Assembly: GCA_050331295.1 (NCBI GenBank)
Contig: JBHJGZ010000006.1
Span: 434,001 to 498,000, forward strand
Length of the DNA: 64,000 nt
Direction of reading: 5' to 3'
Origin: Kuafuiihalomonas sp050331295
GTDB taxonomy: Bacteria; Myxococcota; Kuafuiibacteriia; Kuafuiibacteriales; Kuafuiibacteriaceae
The translations under genes and the position numbers were made by a program. Below the pieces are notes generated by a model. That model searched no databases, was not told the origin of the DNA, and saw only the letters and a list, made by a program, of their open reading frames with translations. Shown piece by piece: positions 50,774 through 59,961 of this stretch. Every line of letters starts with the position of its first letter. Within the stretch, counting starts at the first letter, position 1.

Positions 50774-51990
50774 TGAAGCGCATGCGAACCAAGAGGCCGC
50801 CCGCGCCCAATCAAGATCCGAAGGCGCATCGGCGCGGGGTGGCGCTGGTGATGGTTTTGGTCATCACCACCATCATGGGTGCGGTCGCGGCCGATCTGGA
50901 GAACGAAGCCCAGGTCAACCTCAAGGCTGCTGCGAATGCACGAGATGAACTGCAAGCCCACTTTCATGCTCGGAGTGCCCTCGAGCTCGAACTCTTCGTT
51001 CTCCGCTTTCAGAGCCAGGTCAAAGACACTCTGGGTCAATTCATCCCCATTCCCCTCTTCGAACTCTCCCCGATGTTGGTCAGTTCGGACACCCTGCGGA
51101 CCATCTTCAGTGAAGAGGACGAAGACAGCCTCTTCGACGAGGATCCATTCGATATTCAAGAGCCCTTCGGCGATTTTCAGGGACAGTTCTTCATCGAAGA
51201 AGTCGTCGATGAAAACCGGAAGATCGACATCAACTCTGACAGCCTCGGTGTAGGATGCGAAAATCTGATGCATCTGATGCTGGGTGCCATTTTCGACGAC
51301 CCGAAATACGACATCCTGTTCGAGAACCTGGGTCAGTCGCGAGACCCGGTCCGAAACCGCCTCGACATCATCGCCGCCATGACCGACTGGGCGGATGGAA
51401 ACAATACCATCGATAACGTATGTATTCTGACGAACAATTCATCACCAGGAACGGGCATTGAACAGTCCAACTACACGAATCTGCCATACAAAGCCCGATA
51501 TGAGCCAAAGAACGGCATGTTTACCTCGCTCGCCGAGCTACGTATGGTCCCGGGGGTCAACGATGCCTTCATGAACATCTTTGGCAAATACTTCACGGTG
51601 TGGGGAAGCGGGACGTCGGGCATCTCGATCAATACCGCCGAACCCTGGATGCTGAAGGCGGTGATCCGCGCGGTCATGAGCCGGCCTTGGGTGCCAGCGG
51701 ACGAGGAGCGCTTCGAGGAGTTTCTCCTCGAGAAGGCGGTTGTGACGGCGGTGCCGGGCATCGAGCTTGAAGAAGAATCATTTCGAAATTTGGTCGAGGC
51801 GGCTGGATTTCCTGTCGACGAGGAGCAGTACGGTCAGATGACTCAACGGGGCGCCATCCGCTTCGGAGATGTCTCCAGCGTGTATCGGATCACGTCGGTC
51901 GGCGTCGTCAACGATGCTTCGGTCACCATGACGGTGGTCTGGCGCGACAATCGGGCGGCCGGCGAAATCTACTACTGGCGGGAGGACTGA
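50773..51990 (+). CDS. gspK: Minor pseudopilin GspK
   Basis: GspK caps the pseudopilus and is the largest minor pseudopilin. The 405 residues start with a basic leader; cleavage after G22 gives VALVMVLVITTIMGAVAADL, with no Glu at +5, as usual for GspK. The large alpha domain includes RKIDINSDSLGVGCENLMHL, AAMTDWADGNNTIDN and FTSLAELRMVPGVNDAFMNI. SINTAEPWMLKAVIRAVMSR also matches GspK. A stretch around 51421-51540 is AT-richer than the rest. It overlaps gspJ and gspL by one base each. Confidence 0.96.
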   Translation: MKRMRTKRPPAPNQDPKAHRRGVALVMVLVITTIMGAVAADLENEAQVNLKAAANARDELQAHFHARSALELELFVLRFQSQVKDTLGQFIPIPLFELSPMLVSSDTLRTIFSEEDEDSLFDEDPFDIQEPFGDFQGQFFIEEVVDENRKIDINSDSLGVGCENLMHLMLGAIFDDPKYDILFENLGQSRDPVRNRLDIIAAMTDWADGNNTIDNVCILTNNSSPGTGIEQSNYTNLPYKARYEPKNGMFTSLAELRMVPGVNDAFMNIFGKYFTVWGSGTSGISINTAEPWMLKAVIRAVMSRPWVPADEERFEEFLLEKAVVTAVPGIELEEESFRNLVEAAGFPVDEEQYGQMTQRGAIRFGDVSSVYRITSVGVVNDASVTMTVVWRDNRAAGEIYYWRED

Positions 51991-53645
51991 TGCCGCAACG
52001 CGTATTGGGTGTCGACATCGGAAGCTGGTCGGTCAAGGCGGTCCTGCTGGAAACCGGCTTTCGAGGCTTCAAGGTGGTCGAGGCCCGCGAAGTCCGCTTG
52101 AGCGACAACCAACAGGAGGACGGTGTCTCGACTCCCCTGCGGGACGCCCAACAGGAGGCCTTGGCAACGTTGGCAAGAGACCCTGCGTTGAAGGCCGACG
52201 TGGTTTCGGCCGCGCTACCGGGAGAAAGCGCCACCACTCGATGGATTTCGCTGCCTTTCACCGACACCCGACGGATCGAGCAAGTCATCGAAGGTGAACT
52301 GGCAGACCTCATTCCTTTCCCCATCGAAGATTCGATTCACGATCACTTCGTGGCGACACGGGGCGAAGGCAAGTCAACCACCCTTGCGGCAGCCACACCT
52401 CGCAATCGAGTTTCGGACCGGCTCGACCTACTAATAGAAGCCGGACTCGACCCGAAGTTTCTGCCCTTGGACGTGCTCCAGATCGGGTCACTGCAACATC
52501 ACGTGCTGCATGAGGAAAGCGCCGGTCCCCCGGAAACGCCGGCTTCGAACGACCACGAGCTGCTGGACTCCGGCCCAAAGCCTCCCAAAGACGCCCGACT
52601 GCTGTTGGACATCGGTCACCACCGCTGTGTGCTCTCAGCCGTCAACGAAGACGGCGTCCATCACGTGCGGGTCCTCAGGACCGGGGGAGCAGCGGTCACC
52701 GAAGCCATCGCTCGTGCCTTCGGCGTCTCGGGCGACGAAGCGGAGTGGACGAAGCACAGTTCAGGTTTTGTTTCATCTTCCCGCCATCCTCCGGTGGATG
52801 ACGAAGCTCAGCGCGTGTCCGACGCCTGCGTCGAGGGCTTGAAGGAGTTGGTTCGGGAACTGCGCCGAACCATCCAAATGATCCGTCACGAACGACGGAT
52901 CAAGCTGACTCGAATCGACCTGTTCGGTGGCGGCTCGAAGCTGAAGGGCCTGTCCGCCTATCTCGGGGAGCACCTCCAGCTGCCCATCGGTCACGCGCTC
53001 ATCTTCGACCAAACCGTAGAACGTCTGGTGGAACCTGTTCGCGCACCCGCGTACGCGTTGGCGGTTGCGCTAGCGCTCCGGGCAACGCCCAAAGGCGTCC
53101 TCCCGAGGCTGGACTTCCGTAAGGAGGAGTTCGCGTTCGCGGGCACGCTTCAGCATTTTCGAGCTCGGGTGCCGGCCATGGTGGCGTCACTGGGTGCGCT
53201 CTTGGTTTTGCTCCTCATCAGCGTTGCCGCCCAGTATCGGGCCGTGATCGAGCACGAAGCTCGAGTTGACCAACTGTTCTGCGTGGTCACCGAAGAGGTC
53301 GTTGGCCGGGAGATCTGCGAACCTGGCCTGGCCATTTCGGTGATGCAGAGTCCGGAAAGCGAGCTCGGTGCCTTCCGATTGCCGAGGAACAGCGCGTACA
53401 GATTGGCCGCAGAGCTCTCGGAACGCGTCAACGAGGACCTGAACATCTTGTTGACGGAGATGGACATCACTCCAGACCGGATTACATTGGACGGAGAGGC
53501 GAACGGCTTCGACTCGATCGACCAGTTGGTGACCGCCTACGCCGAGAGTCCATGTCTTGGAGACATCAAGAAATCCAACATCAGTAAGAAGGCGGCCGGA
53601 GATGGCGTGGACTTCACTTTGAACATGAGGGTGGAATGTCCGTGA
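51990..53645 (+). CDS. gspL: Type II secretion protein GspL (PilM-like domain)
   Basis: GspL recruits GspE to the membrane. The 551 residues have a cytoplasmic actin-like domain starting RVLGVDIGSWSVKAVLLETG, with ALPGESATTRWISLPFTDTR, LLDIGHHRCVLSAVNEDGVH and LFGGGSKLKGLSAYLGEHLQ. A single membrane segment lies at about residue 397 (MVASLGALLVLLLISVAAQY), followed by a periplasmic ferredoxin-like domain (about 425-551). The cytoplasmic part resembles PilM more closely than in gamma-proteobacterial GspL, a form common in Deltaproteobacteria. GspM overlaps by ten bases. Confidence 0.92.
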   Translation: MPQRVLGVDIGSWSVKAVLLETGFRGFKVVEAREVRLSDNQQEDGVSTPLRDAQQEALATLARDPALKADVVSAALPGESATTRWISLPFTDTRRIEQVIEGELADLIPFPIEDSIHDHFVATRGEGKSTTLAAATPRNRVSDRLDLLIEAGLDPKFLPLDVLQIGSLQHHVLHEESAGPPETPASNDHELLDSGPKPPKDARLLLDIGHHRCVLSAVNEDGVHHVRVLRTGGAAVTEAIARAFGVSGDEAEWTKHSSGFVSSSRHPPVDDEAQRVSDACVEGLKELVRELRRTIQMIRHERRIKLTRIDLFGGGSKLKGLSAYLGEHLQLPIGHALIFDQTVERLVEPVRAPAYALAVALALRATPKGVLPRLDFRKEEFAFAGTLQHFRARVPAMVASLGALLVLLLISVAAQYRAVIEHEARVDQLFCVVTEEVVGREICEPGLAISVMQSPESELGAFRLPRNSAYRLAAELSERVNEDLNILLTEMDITPDRITLDGEANGFDSIDQLVTAYAESPCLGDIKKSNISKKAAGDGVDFTLNMRVECP

Positions 53646-54205
53646 TCCGAAGGTTCATGGACCAAGCGATGGCTGCTTTCGACCGTCTGTCGGCTCGAGA
53701 GCAGATCATGGTCTTTGGCCTCATCCTGGGAATCGGCCTGATGATCATCATGTTCGGAGGCTACTTCGTCCAACGAGACCTCGGTCGGCGACAGGCCCAG
53801 ATCGAGAGCAAGCTCGAGAAGCTCGAGCTGGTGGCGTCGTTGCGATCCGATTACCAGCGAAGACTTGCTGCACAGCGCCGGTTGGCGGCAGAAGTCCGAA
53901 ACAACGCACGGCTTCGGATCCTGTCCTACCTCGAAGACTTGTCCAAGAAGGCCAATATCGACCTGGAGAATGCATCGGAGCGTCGAGGAGAGTCGACCGG
54001 TTCGGACTTCGTGGTCGAGGAAGCAGCGGTGGTGGAGATTCGAGAAGTCAGCATCGACCGACTCCACGCGTTCCTTCATTCGGTCGAGACCGGAAATCGG
54101 CTCGTCAAGGTTCGACGGCTCAAGGTGAAGAAGCGTTTCGACAACCCGAAGATGCTGGATGCGACGGTCACCGTGGGAACCTTCAAACCTGGGAGTGATT
54201 CATGA
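53636..54205 (+). CDS. gspM: Type II secretion protein GspM
   Basis: GspM partners GspL in the inner-membrane platform. The 189 residues have a short amphipathic start (FMDQAMAAFDRLSAREQIMV) and one membrane segment (FGLILGIGLMIIMFGGYFV, about 27-45). A coiled coil follows (RRQAQIESKLEKLELVASLR), then a small periplasmic domain with LHAFLHSVETGNRLVKVRRL. Order between gspL and gspN and the topology support the call. The stop overlaps the gspN start (ATGA). Confidence 0.9.
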   Translation: MSVIRRFMDQAMAAFDRLSAREQIMVFGLILGIGLMIIMFGGYFVQRDLGRRQAQIESKLEKLELVASLRSDYQRRLAAQRRLAAEVRNNARLRILSYLEDLSKKANIDLENASERRGESTGSDFVVEEAAVVEIREVSIDRLHAFLHSVETGNRLVKVRRLKVKKRFDNPKMLDATVTVGTFKPGSDS

Positions 54206-55038
54206 AGCCGACCCGGATCGCAGCATACGTGGGTTTCGGGATCCTGAGCCTCATCTTTTGTCTCTACCTCACGTTTCCGTGGGATGCGCTCAAGGATCGG
54301 CTGCTGATGGAGGCGTCGGCCCGCACTGGCTGGAAACTGATGGCCAAGCACATGCGTCCGAGCTGGTTCACCGGCGTCACGCTGACCGACGTCTCTGCAA
54401 CTCCACCCGGAGGACTCGCGCCGATGGAGCTCGCTCAGGTTTCGGCGAGAGCTGGCCTGTGGAGTCTCCTCACCGGAGGGCGGTCGGTCCGAGTCGCCAT
54501 GGAGCTGGGCCGCGGGCACGCAGTCATCGACTATGCAGAGCGTGGCTCGTTGATGGACCTTGCGGTGAAGATGGATGCAGTCGAACTTGCCTTGATCGGC
54601 GACATGAAAGCCTTGAGCGGTCTTCCTTTGAGTGGAGAAGTGTCGGCGGACGTGGACCTCGAGATCAATCAGGCCAAACTCGACGAGAGCACCGGAGACG
54701 TTCGCTTGCGGGGCTCAGGACTCGAGATCGGTTCGGGCGGGAGCGTCCGAGGGTTTCCTGTGCCCGGACTCAGCCTCGGAAGCCTCGACTGGAACGTTCA
54801 ACTCGCAGACGGTCGCCTCGCCGTCGAGCAACAACAGCTCACTGGCGGAGACCTCGAGGCAACCGTGAATGGCAACGTCAACCTGGCCACGCCTTTGGAA
54901 CGGTCGATTCTGAATCTCGATGCAAGGTTCTCTCCCACGCCCCAACTCATCGAGCGAGAGCCGCTCGCGAATCTGCTGAAGAATCGTTTCGCAATCACCG
55001 GGAGTCTCAAACACCCTCGCGCAACTCCGAGACGGTGA
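54202..55038 (+). CDS. gspN: Type II secretion protein GspN
   Basis: GspN is an accessory inner-membrane T2SS protein found in a subset of operons. The 278 residues start with a membrane anchor (IAAYVGFGILSLIFCLYLTF) followed by the family pattern PWDALKDRLLMEASARTGWK and a periplasmic beta-rich domain. Late segments include LAVEQQQLTGGDLEATVNGN and LNLATPLERSILNLDARFSP. It ends the recognised secretion genes; the KARI-like gene starts only four bases after its stop. Confidence 0.88.
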   Translation: MKPTRIAAYVGFGILSLIFCLYLTFPWDALKDRLLMEASARTGWKLMAKHMRPSWFTGVTLTDVSATPPGGLAPMELAQVSARAGLWSLLTGGRSVRVAMELGRGHAVIDYAERGSLMDLAVKMDAVELALIGDMKALSGLPLSGEVSADVDLEINQAKLDESTGDVRLRGSGLEIGSGGSVRGFPVPGLSLGSLDWNVQLADGRLAVEQQQLTGGDLEATVNGNVNLATPLERSILNLDARFSPTPQLIEREPLANLLKNRFAITGSLKHPRATPRR

Positions 55039-55042
55039 ACGC

Positions 55043-56029
55043 ATGGAAATCAAGACCGACGCGGACCTCTCTACCGACTTCATCCGCGACCGAACCGTGG
55101 CCATCATCGGTTATGGAAACCAAGGTCACGCCCACGCATTGAATCTTCGGGACTCTGGCGTGACCGTGTTGGTCGGCGCTCGCGCCGGCGGGGTATCTCG
55201 CGAGAGGGCCGTGCAGGCCGGATTCCAGGTGGCGGATGCGGCCGAAGTGGCAAACGACGCAGACGTCGTGATGCTCCTCGTCCCGGACGAAGAGATGCCT
55301 GAAGTGTTCAGTCGCATCGAACCGACTTTGAGGCCCGGCCACGCGCTCGCCTTCGGTCACGGCTTCGCAATTCGATTTGGAACCGTCCAACCGCCCAAAC
55401 ATGTCGACGTCATCATGGCGGCTCCGGTCGGGCCAGGACACCTCCTCCGGTCACGATTCGTCGCTGGGGGCGGCATCCCCGTGGTCATTGCCGTACACCA
55501 GAACGTGACCCAACGGGCATGGCCTTTGGCTCGAAGCTACGCCGCGGCACTGGGAGGGGGCCGCGCAGGTGTTCTGGAGACGACATTCCGAGAGGAATGC
55601 GAGACCGATCTCTTCGGGGAGCAAGCGGTGATCGTCGGAGGGGTACGCGCTTTGATGGAAGCGGGCTTTGAAACCTTGGTCGATGCCGGATATCCCGAGG
55701 AATTGGCGTACTTCGAGTGCGTGCATCAAATGAAGCTCCTCGTGGATCTGGTGCACGCCCATGGCATCGCGGGCATGCGGGAACGGATCTCAAGAACCGC
55801 CGCCTTCGGTGAGCTCACTCGCGGCGATCGCGTGATCGACGGCCACGTGCGTCACCGAATGAAACAGATCCTGGATGATATTCGCTCCGGCCGATTCGCC
55901 GACAACTGGACGGCCGAACACGACGCCGGTCAGCCCGAACTGCGCCGGAGCGTCGAAGCGAAGAGACGGTCTCGGCTGGAGCGGGTCGGGGCCAGGCTTC
56001 GAGCCTTGATGGCCGGATCTCGACCCTGA
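55043..56029 (+). CDS. ilvC: Ketol-acid reductoisomerase homologue lacking two catalytic residues
   Basis: KARI converts acetolactate or acetohydroxybutyrate to dihydroxy acids in valine/isoleucine synthesis. The 328 residues align end to end with class I KARI: Rossmann loop IGYGNQGHAHALNLRDSG (22-39), cofactor loop GARAGGVSRERA (45-56), FGHGFAIRFG (H106), ETDLFGEQAVIVGG (D189, E193) and AYFECVHQMK (E225). ISRTAAFGE follows near 250. Two normally invariant positions differ. The lysine of APKGPGH is V129 (AAPVGPGH), and the second metal-binding glutamate of ECLHELK is Q229. Normal KARI activity is therefore doubtful. It lies four bases after gspN, and no ilvB, ilvN or ilvD is nearby. A divergent enzyme or a repurposed paralogue are both possible. 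Confidence 0.8.
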   Translation: MEIKTDADLSTDFIRDRTVAIIGYGNQGHAHALNLRDSGVTVLVGARAGGVSRERAVQAGFQVADAAEVANDADVVMLLVPDEEMPEVFSRIEPTLRPGHALAFGHGFAIRFGTVQPPKHVDVIMAAPVGPGHLLRSRFVAGGGIPVVIAVHQNVTQRAWPLARSYAAALGGGRAGVLETTFREECETDLFGEQAVIVGGVRALMEAGFETLVDAGYPEELAYFECVHQMKLLVDLVHAHGIAGMRERISRTAAFGELTRGDRVIDGHVRHRMKQILDDIRSGRFADNWTAEHDAGQPELRRSVEAKRRSRLERVGARLRALMAGSRP

Positions 56030-56030
56030 C

Positions 56031-56885
56031 ATGGGCTTCATCCTCTGTTTCGGGTGCGCAGTCGCCTTCTCGGGACTCGACGCATCACGCAAACACCTGC
56101 TCCAAACCTTCGACCCTCTGACCCTTCTGGCCTTGCTGTCGGCCGCGCAGGGATTGGTCTACGTTGGCTGGGTGGGTGCAAGCGCGTGGCGGGTGCTCCC
56201 GGAGTACATCCCCCTCGGTGCCTCGGTGGTGGTCCTCCAGATTCTGGCCAATCTCCTGCTTCTCAAGGCCCTTTCGATTTCGAGCCTCAGTCGGATCATT
56301 CCTTTCTTGTCCTTGACTCCGGTCCTGACCGGACTGTTCGGCCAGGCCACCCTCGGTCAGGCCCCTTCCTCTTTCCAGTGGATCGGGATTTTTTCGGTCA
56401 CGATCGGCACGCTGATGCTGTCCTGGGTTCGCGGCGCCGCCGAAGCACCCGGATTCGACAAAGGCACGGTCATGACGCTCGGGGTCACGCTGATCTGGTC
56501 GGCCACCGCGGCGTTGGACAAGTTGGCGATCGAACGGTCGAATTCAGCCAGCCATGCCCTGGTCCAAGCCTCCGCCATGGCTGTCGTCCTCCTCGGCTAC
56601 ACCTGGCTTCGCGGTCGCTTCAATGAGCTGCTTCTGCTTCGTCGGCACGGGGGGGCGTTTGCGCTGGCGGTCTTCTTCGGTTCCAGCGCCCTGGCTCTCC
56701 AGTTCATGGCCATCGAGACCGTCTGGGTCAGCCTGGTCGAAACCATCAAGCGAGGCACGGGGTCGTTTCTCGCGCTGGTCATCGGACGCATGCGTTTTCA
56801 GGAGCCACTGGGAGTTCGGAAGGTGCTCGCGGTCGGCCTCATCGTGTTGGGCACGAGCCTGGTTCTCCTGGCCGACAATCGCTAA
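56031..56885 (+). CDS. EamA/DMT-family transporter
   Basis: The 284-residue protein is strongly hydrophobic, with about ten membrane segments and the internal duplication of EamA permeases. Segments include LGASVVVLQILANLLLLKAL, WIGIFSVTIGTLMLSW, GGAFALAVFFGSSALALQFM and the final VLAVGLIVLGTSLVLLADN. Substrate unknown; family members export metabolites or amino acids. It begins one base after the KARI-like stop, so the two are coupled. mltG follows 15 bases later. Confidence 0.85.
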   Translation: MGFILCFGCAVAFSGLDASRKHLLQTFDPLTLLALLSAAQGLVYVGWVGASAWRVLPEYIPLGASVVVLQILANLLLLKALSISSLSRIIPFLSLTPVLTGLFGQATLGQAPSSFQWIGIFSVTIGTLMLSWVRGAAEAPGFDKGTVMTLGVTLIWSATAALDKLAIERSNSASHALVQASAMAVVLLGYTWLRGRFNELLLLRRHGGAFALAVFFGSSALALQFMAIETVWVSLVETIKRGTGSFLALVIGRMRFQEPLGVRKVLAVGLIVLGTSLVLLADNR

Positions 56886-56900
56886 AATGAAGGACCGGTC

Positions 56901-57908
56901 ATGAAGCGCGCATTGTGGGGGGCGGTTGCGTTGATTGCTGTCGCGGCGATGGCCGGCGCCGCCTGGACCGTGAATCTGCTCCGAAGGATGGATGCTCCAT
57001 TCGACCGATCTGCTCCCGCCCAGGTGCTTCGTATCCCCAAGGGAGCGAGCGGCCAAGGGGTGGCGCGCCTGCTGGAGAAAGAAGGTCTCATCGAAGACCG
57101 ACTCGTCTATCGCGCGCTGCTGATGCTGCAGCCCGATGGACCGTCGGCGAAAGCGGGGCGGCACGAAGTCTCCGCCGCCATGTCTCCGAAGGCCCTCCGT
57201 CAGCGCCTCGGAGAAGCTCCGCTGCCAGAGGATGCACCTTTCACGGTGGTCGAAGGATGGCGGCTTCAGGACACCGACCGAGCCTTGGCTGGGTTGGGCC
57301 TGATCTCGCAGGGCGAATACATTGCGGCAGCTTCGAAGCCCGATGCATTCGAGCTTCCGTTCGACATCGAGAGCGCGACTCTGGAAGGCTACGCCTATCC
57401 CGAGACCTATGCCTTCGTCCGGGATCGCTTCGACCTTCATGGCTTCATCCAGCGGCAGCTCGATACCTTCGTAGAGAAGTTCTATCTACCGTATCGGGAC
57501 AGCTTGAGCCGAGACCTTCACACCATCGTGGTGATCGCCTCGATGCTCGAACGCGAAGAACCCAAGCCTTCGGTGAGACCGATGGTCGCAGGGGTGATGT
57601 ACAACCGTCTCGACGGCCACATGCCTTTGGGCGTCGATGCGACCAGCCGGTATACGTTGGAAGTATGGAACGACCGTCAGGCCTTCCTGCGAAAGCTCCG
57701 GGACACCAACGACCCCTACAACACCAGGCTTCGCGTCGGTCTTCCGCCTACCGCGATCGGCGCTCCCACCGTGGAGTCCTTGCGAGCTGCGGCCGGGCCG
57801 GCCGACGTGCCGTTTCTCTATTATCTTCACGACGATTCTCAGCAGATCCACTTCGCCAGGACCGCCGCTCAGCACGAAGCCAATCGACGAAAGTACAATG
57901 TGTGGTAA
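56901..57908 (+). CDS. mltG: Endolytic murein transglycosylase MltG
   Basis: MltG cleaves nascent peptidoglycan strands and sets their length. The 335 residues have an N-terminal membrane anchor (ALWGAVALIAVAAMAGAAWT) and a LysM-like part (IPKGASGQGVARLLEKEGLI). The YceG domain has GYAYPETYAF and the catalytic Glu in ASMLEREE (E217). The C-terminal motif is LPPTAIGAPTVESLRAAAGP, followed by HFARTAAQHEANRRKY. Length and order are typical. It follows the EamA gene closely. Confidence 0.95.
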   Translation: MKRALWGAVALIAVAAMAGAAWTVNLLRRMDAPFDRSAPAQVLRIPKGASGQGVARLLEKEGLIEDRLVYRALLMLQPDGPSAKAGRHEVSAAMSPKALRQRLGEAPLPEDAPFTVVEGWRLQDTDRALAGLGLISQGEYIAAASKPDAFELPFDIESATLEGYAYPETYAFVRDRFDLHGFIQRQLDTFVEKFYLPYRDSLSRDLHTIVVIASMLEREEPKPSVRPMVAGVMYNRLDGHMPLGVDATSRYTLEVWNDRQAFLRKLRDTNDPYNTRLRVGLPPTAIGAPTVESLRAAAGPADVPFLYYLHDDSQQIHFARTAAQHEANRRKYNVW

Positions 57909-57918
57909 GACGCGCCCG

Positions 57919-59739
57919 ATGATGAAACGCCGACTTCCATTCCTGGTCCTCGGATTCACCATGGCCTGTGCCAGCTCATCTCCTTCCGTCGCCCCGCTGC
58001 CGCCGCCACCGACATCCCCCGGGACTCACGCCGCAGGCGTCGACGCACCCGAGCTGCAGGATATCCTCGCGCGCCACTGGGAATGGACACTGATCCAGTT
58101 CCCGGAGTTCGCCAGCCGACTGGGGGACCACCGCTTCGATCACCGACTGACGGATGTCCGATGGCAGGCCGAGCTCGACCGAAACGCGGTCCGCCGGGGC
58201 TTTCTCGAAGCGGCTCGGAGGATCGACGAAGCTTCGCTGTCACCCCGAGACCGGACGACGCGGCGACTGTTCATCCGCAATCTCGAAGATGAGATCGAAG
58301 CCGAAGTCTGTCGCTTCCCGCTCTGGAGCCTCTCTCCGCGCAGCAATCCCATCACGGAGCTCAACTACATGCCGCTCGGCCAGCCGAAAGACACGCCTGA
58401 GCAAATGGCGAATCTTAGAGCCCGCTATCTCGCTTACGTCAACCGCATCGAGCACACCGTCTCGAACCTCAGCCTCGGTGTGCGCGCCGGATGGTTTGCG
58501 AATCGAGAGTCGACAGAGCGGGTTCTGACCATGGTGCGCAAGCAGCTCGAACAACCCGTGGATGAGTGGCCGATGCTGGTTGATGCCAGACCTTCGGATG
58601 CGTTTCCCGAGGACGCGGTCGAAAGCACCATGACCTCTCTTCGAACCGTGTTGGAGGATGAGATCCGTCCGGCCCTGATGCGCTATCGTCGTTTCGTCGA
58701 AGAGCGTATCCTGCCTTTTGCCCGAGCCGGCAAGGCGAAGGTCGGCATGTCTGGCCTGCCCTTCGGACGCGAATGCTACCAGAGTCGCATCGAGCACTTC
58801 ACCACGCTGAACACCACTCCTGAAGAGATTCATCAAACCGGGATGCAGGAAATCAGACGCATCAACGATGAGATGAGAGACATCGGTGAGCGTCTATTCG
58901 AGACGCGAGAGCTGTCGAAGATCTTTGAACGATTGAGAAACGACCCGAAGGTCCACTTCAACGAAGAAGAAGAAATCCTGAACAAGGCTGAACAAGCGTT
59001 GGCCCGAGCCAAGGCTGCGATTCCGGACTACTTCGGTCGGCTTCCCAAAGCGGAGTGCGTGGTTACCGAGATTCCGGAATACGAAGCGCCTTTCACGACC
59101 GTAGCGTACTATCGACAACCGGTCCCGGACGGCTCCAAACCCGGCCAGTACTATGTCAACACCCATGCCCCGACCACCCGGACGCGCTATGAGGCCGAAG
59201 CACTCGCCTACCACGAGGCGATTCCCGGGCATCACCTGCAGATTGCCATCGCTCAGGAGCTGTCGGACGTTCCGGCCTTTCGCAAACATCTTGGGATGAC
59301 GGTTTTCGTAGAAGGATGGGCTCTTTATGCAGAGCACCTTGCGGAAGAAATGGGACTCTACTCCGGCGACCTCGACCGGATGGGGAAGCTGAGTTACGAA
59401 GCCTGGCGAGCGTCACGGCTGGTGGTGGACACCGGGATTCACGCCATGGGTTGGAGCCGACAGCGAGCCAAGGATTTCATGAAACGTCACACCGCCCTGG
59501 CGGCCAACAATATCGACAACGAAGTCGATCGGTACATTGTATGGCCAGGTCAGGCGGTGGCGTACAAGACCGGCCAGCTCGAGATCCTGCGTCTTCGACG
59601 GGCGGCAGAGGAACGTCTGGGTGATCGATTCAAGCTTCCGGCGTTCCACGACGCAGTCCTCTTGGGAGGTGCCGTCAGTCTTCCCGTATTGCGCCAGCGC
59701 GTGGAAGCTTACATGAGCGCCGACGTCGGCGCCTCGTAA
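57919..59739 (+). CDS. DUF885-family lipoprotein, putative metallopeptidase
   Basis: The 606-residue product has a signal peptide (MMKRRLPFLVLGFTMAC) with a cysteine in a weak lipobox, a proline-rich linker and a DUF885 domain. The domain contains GMSGLPFGRECYQSRIEHFT, the zinc-binding motif HEAIPGHH (H432-E433, H438), FVEGWALYAEHLAEEMGLY with a likely third ligand, and WPGQAVAYKTGQLEILRLR. DUF885 proteins resemble M32-like peptidases and are usually secreted or lipid-anchored. I start at ATG 57919, eleven bases after mltG. Confidence 0.9.
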   Translation: MMKRRLPFLVLGFTMACASSSPSVAPLPPPPTSPGTHAAGVDAPELQDILARHWEWTLIQFPEFASRLGDHRFDHRLTDVRWQAELDRNAVRRGFLEAARRIDEASLSPRDRTTRRLFIRNLEDEIEAEVCRFPLWSLSPRSNPITELNYMPLGQPKDTPEQMANLRARYLAYVNRIEHTVSNLSLGVRAGWFANRESTERVLTMVRKQLEQPVDEWPMLVDARPSDAFPEDAVESTMTSLRTVLEDEIRPALMRYRRFVEERILPFARAGKAKVGMSGLPFGRECYQSRIEHFTTLNTTPEEIHQTGMQEIRRINDEMRDIGERLFETRELSKIFERLRNDPKVHFNEEEEILNKAEQALARAKAAIPDYFGRLPKAECVVTEIPEYEAPFTTVAYYRQPVPDGSKPGQYYVNTHAPTTRTRYEAEALAYHEAIPGHHLQIAIAQELSDVPAFRKHLGMTVFVEGWALYAEHLAEEMGLYSGDLDRMGKLSYEAWRASRLVVDTGIHAMGWSRQRAKDFMKRHTALAANNIDNEVDRYIVWPGQAVAYKTGQLEILRLRRAAEERLGDRFKLPAFHDAVLLGGAVSLPVLRQRVEAYMSADVGAS

Positions 59740-59961
59740 CCGTCCCCGACACCCCAACCGTCCTCACGACCACGCTTCGTCGGAAACGCATCGTCCGATT
59801 CGAGCCCTTCTGGGGGCGCGCTCGGCCAAATGTACAGCGCGGTCGAGCACCTCGCCTTCGGTGAGGCGATGGGGTCTCGTCCCCTCACATCTCGGCACCA
59901 CTCTTTTTCTGAACCGATCGTCAGCCGTCGGACCACGGTGGGTCGGACGGAGCATTCCTGG
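59740..59961. other. Intergenic region before the DUF1592 gene, with a small hairpin
   Basis: This 222-base gap probably holds the promoter of the DUF1592/DUF1552 pair. An inverted repeat at 59850-59866 (CCTCGCC-TTC-GGTGAGG, with one G-T pair) could form a stable hairpin but has no T-run, so a terminator is not supported. The DUF1592 frame is open through most of the gap (from 59830) without a signal sequence. No clear -35/-10 or -24/-12 pair was seen. Confidence 0.5.
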
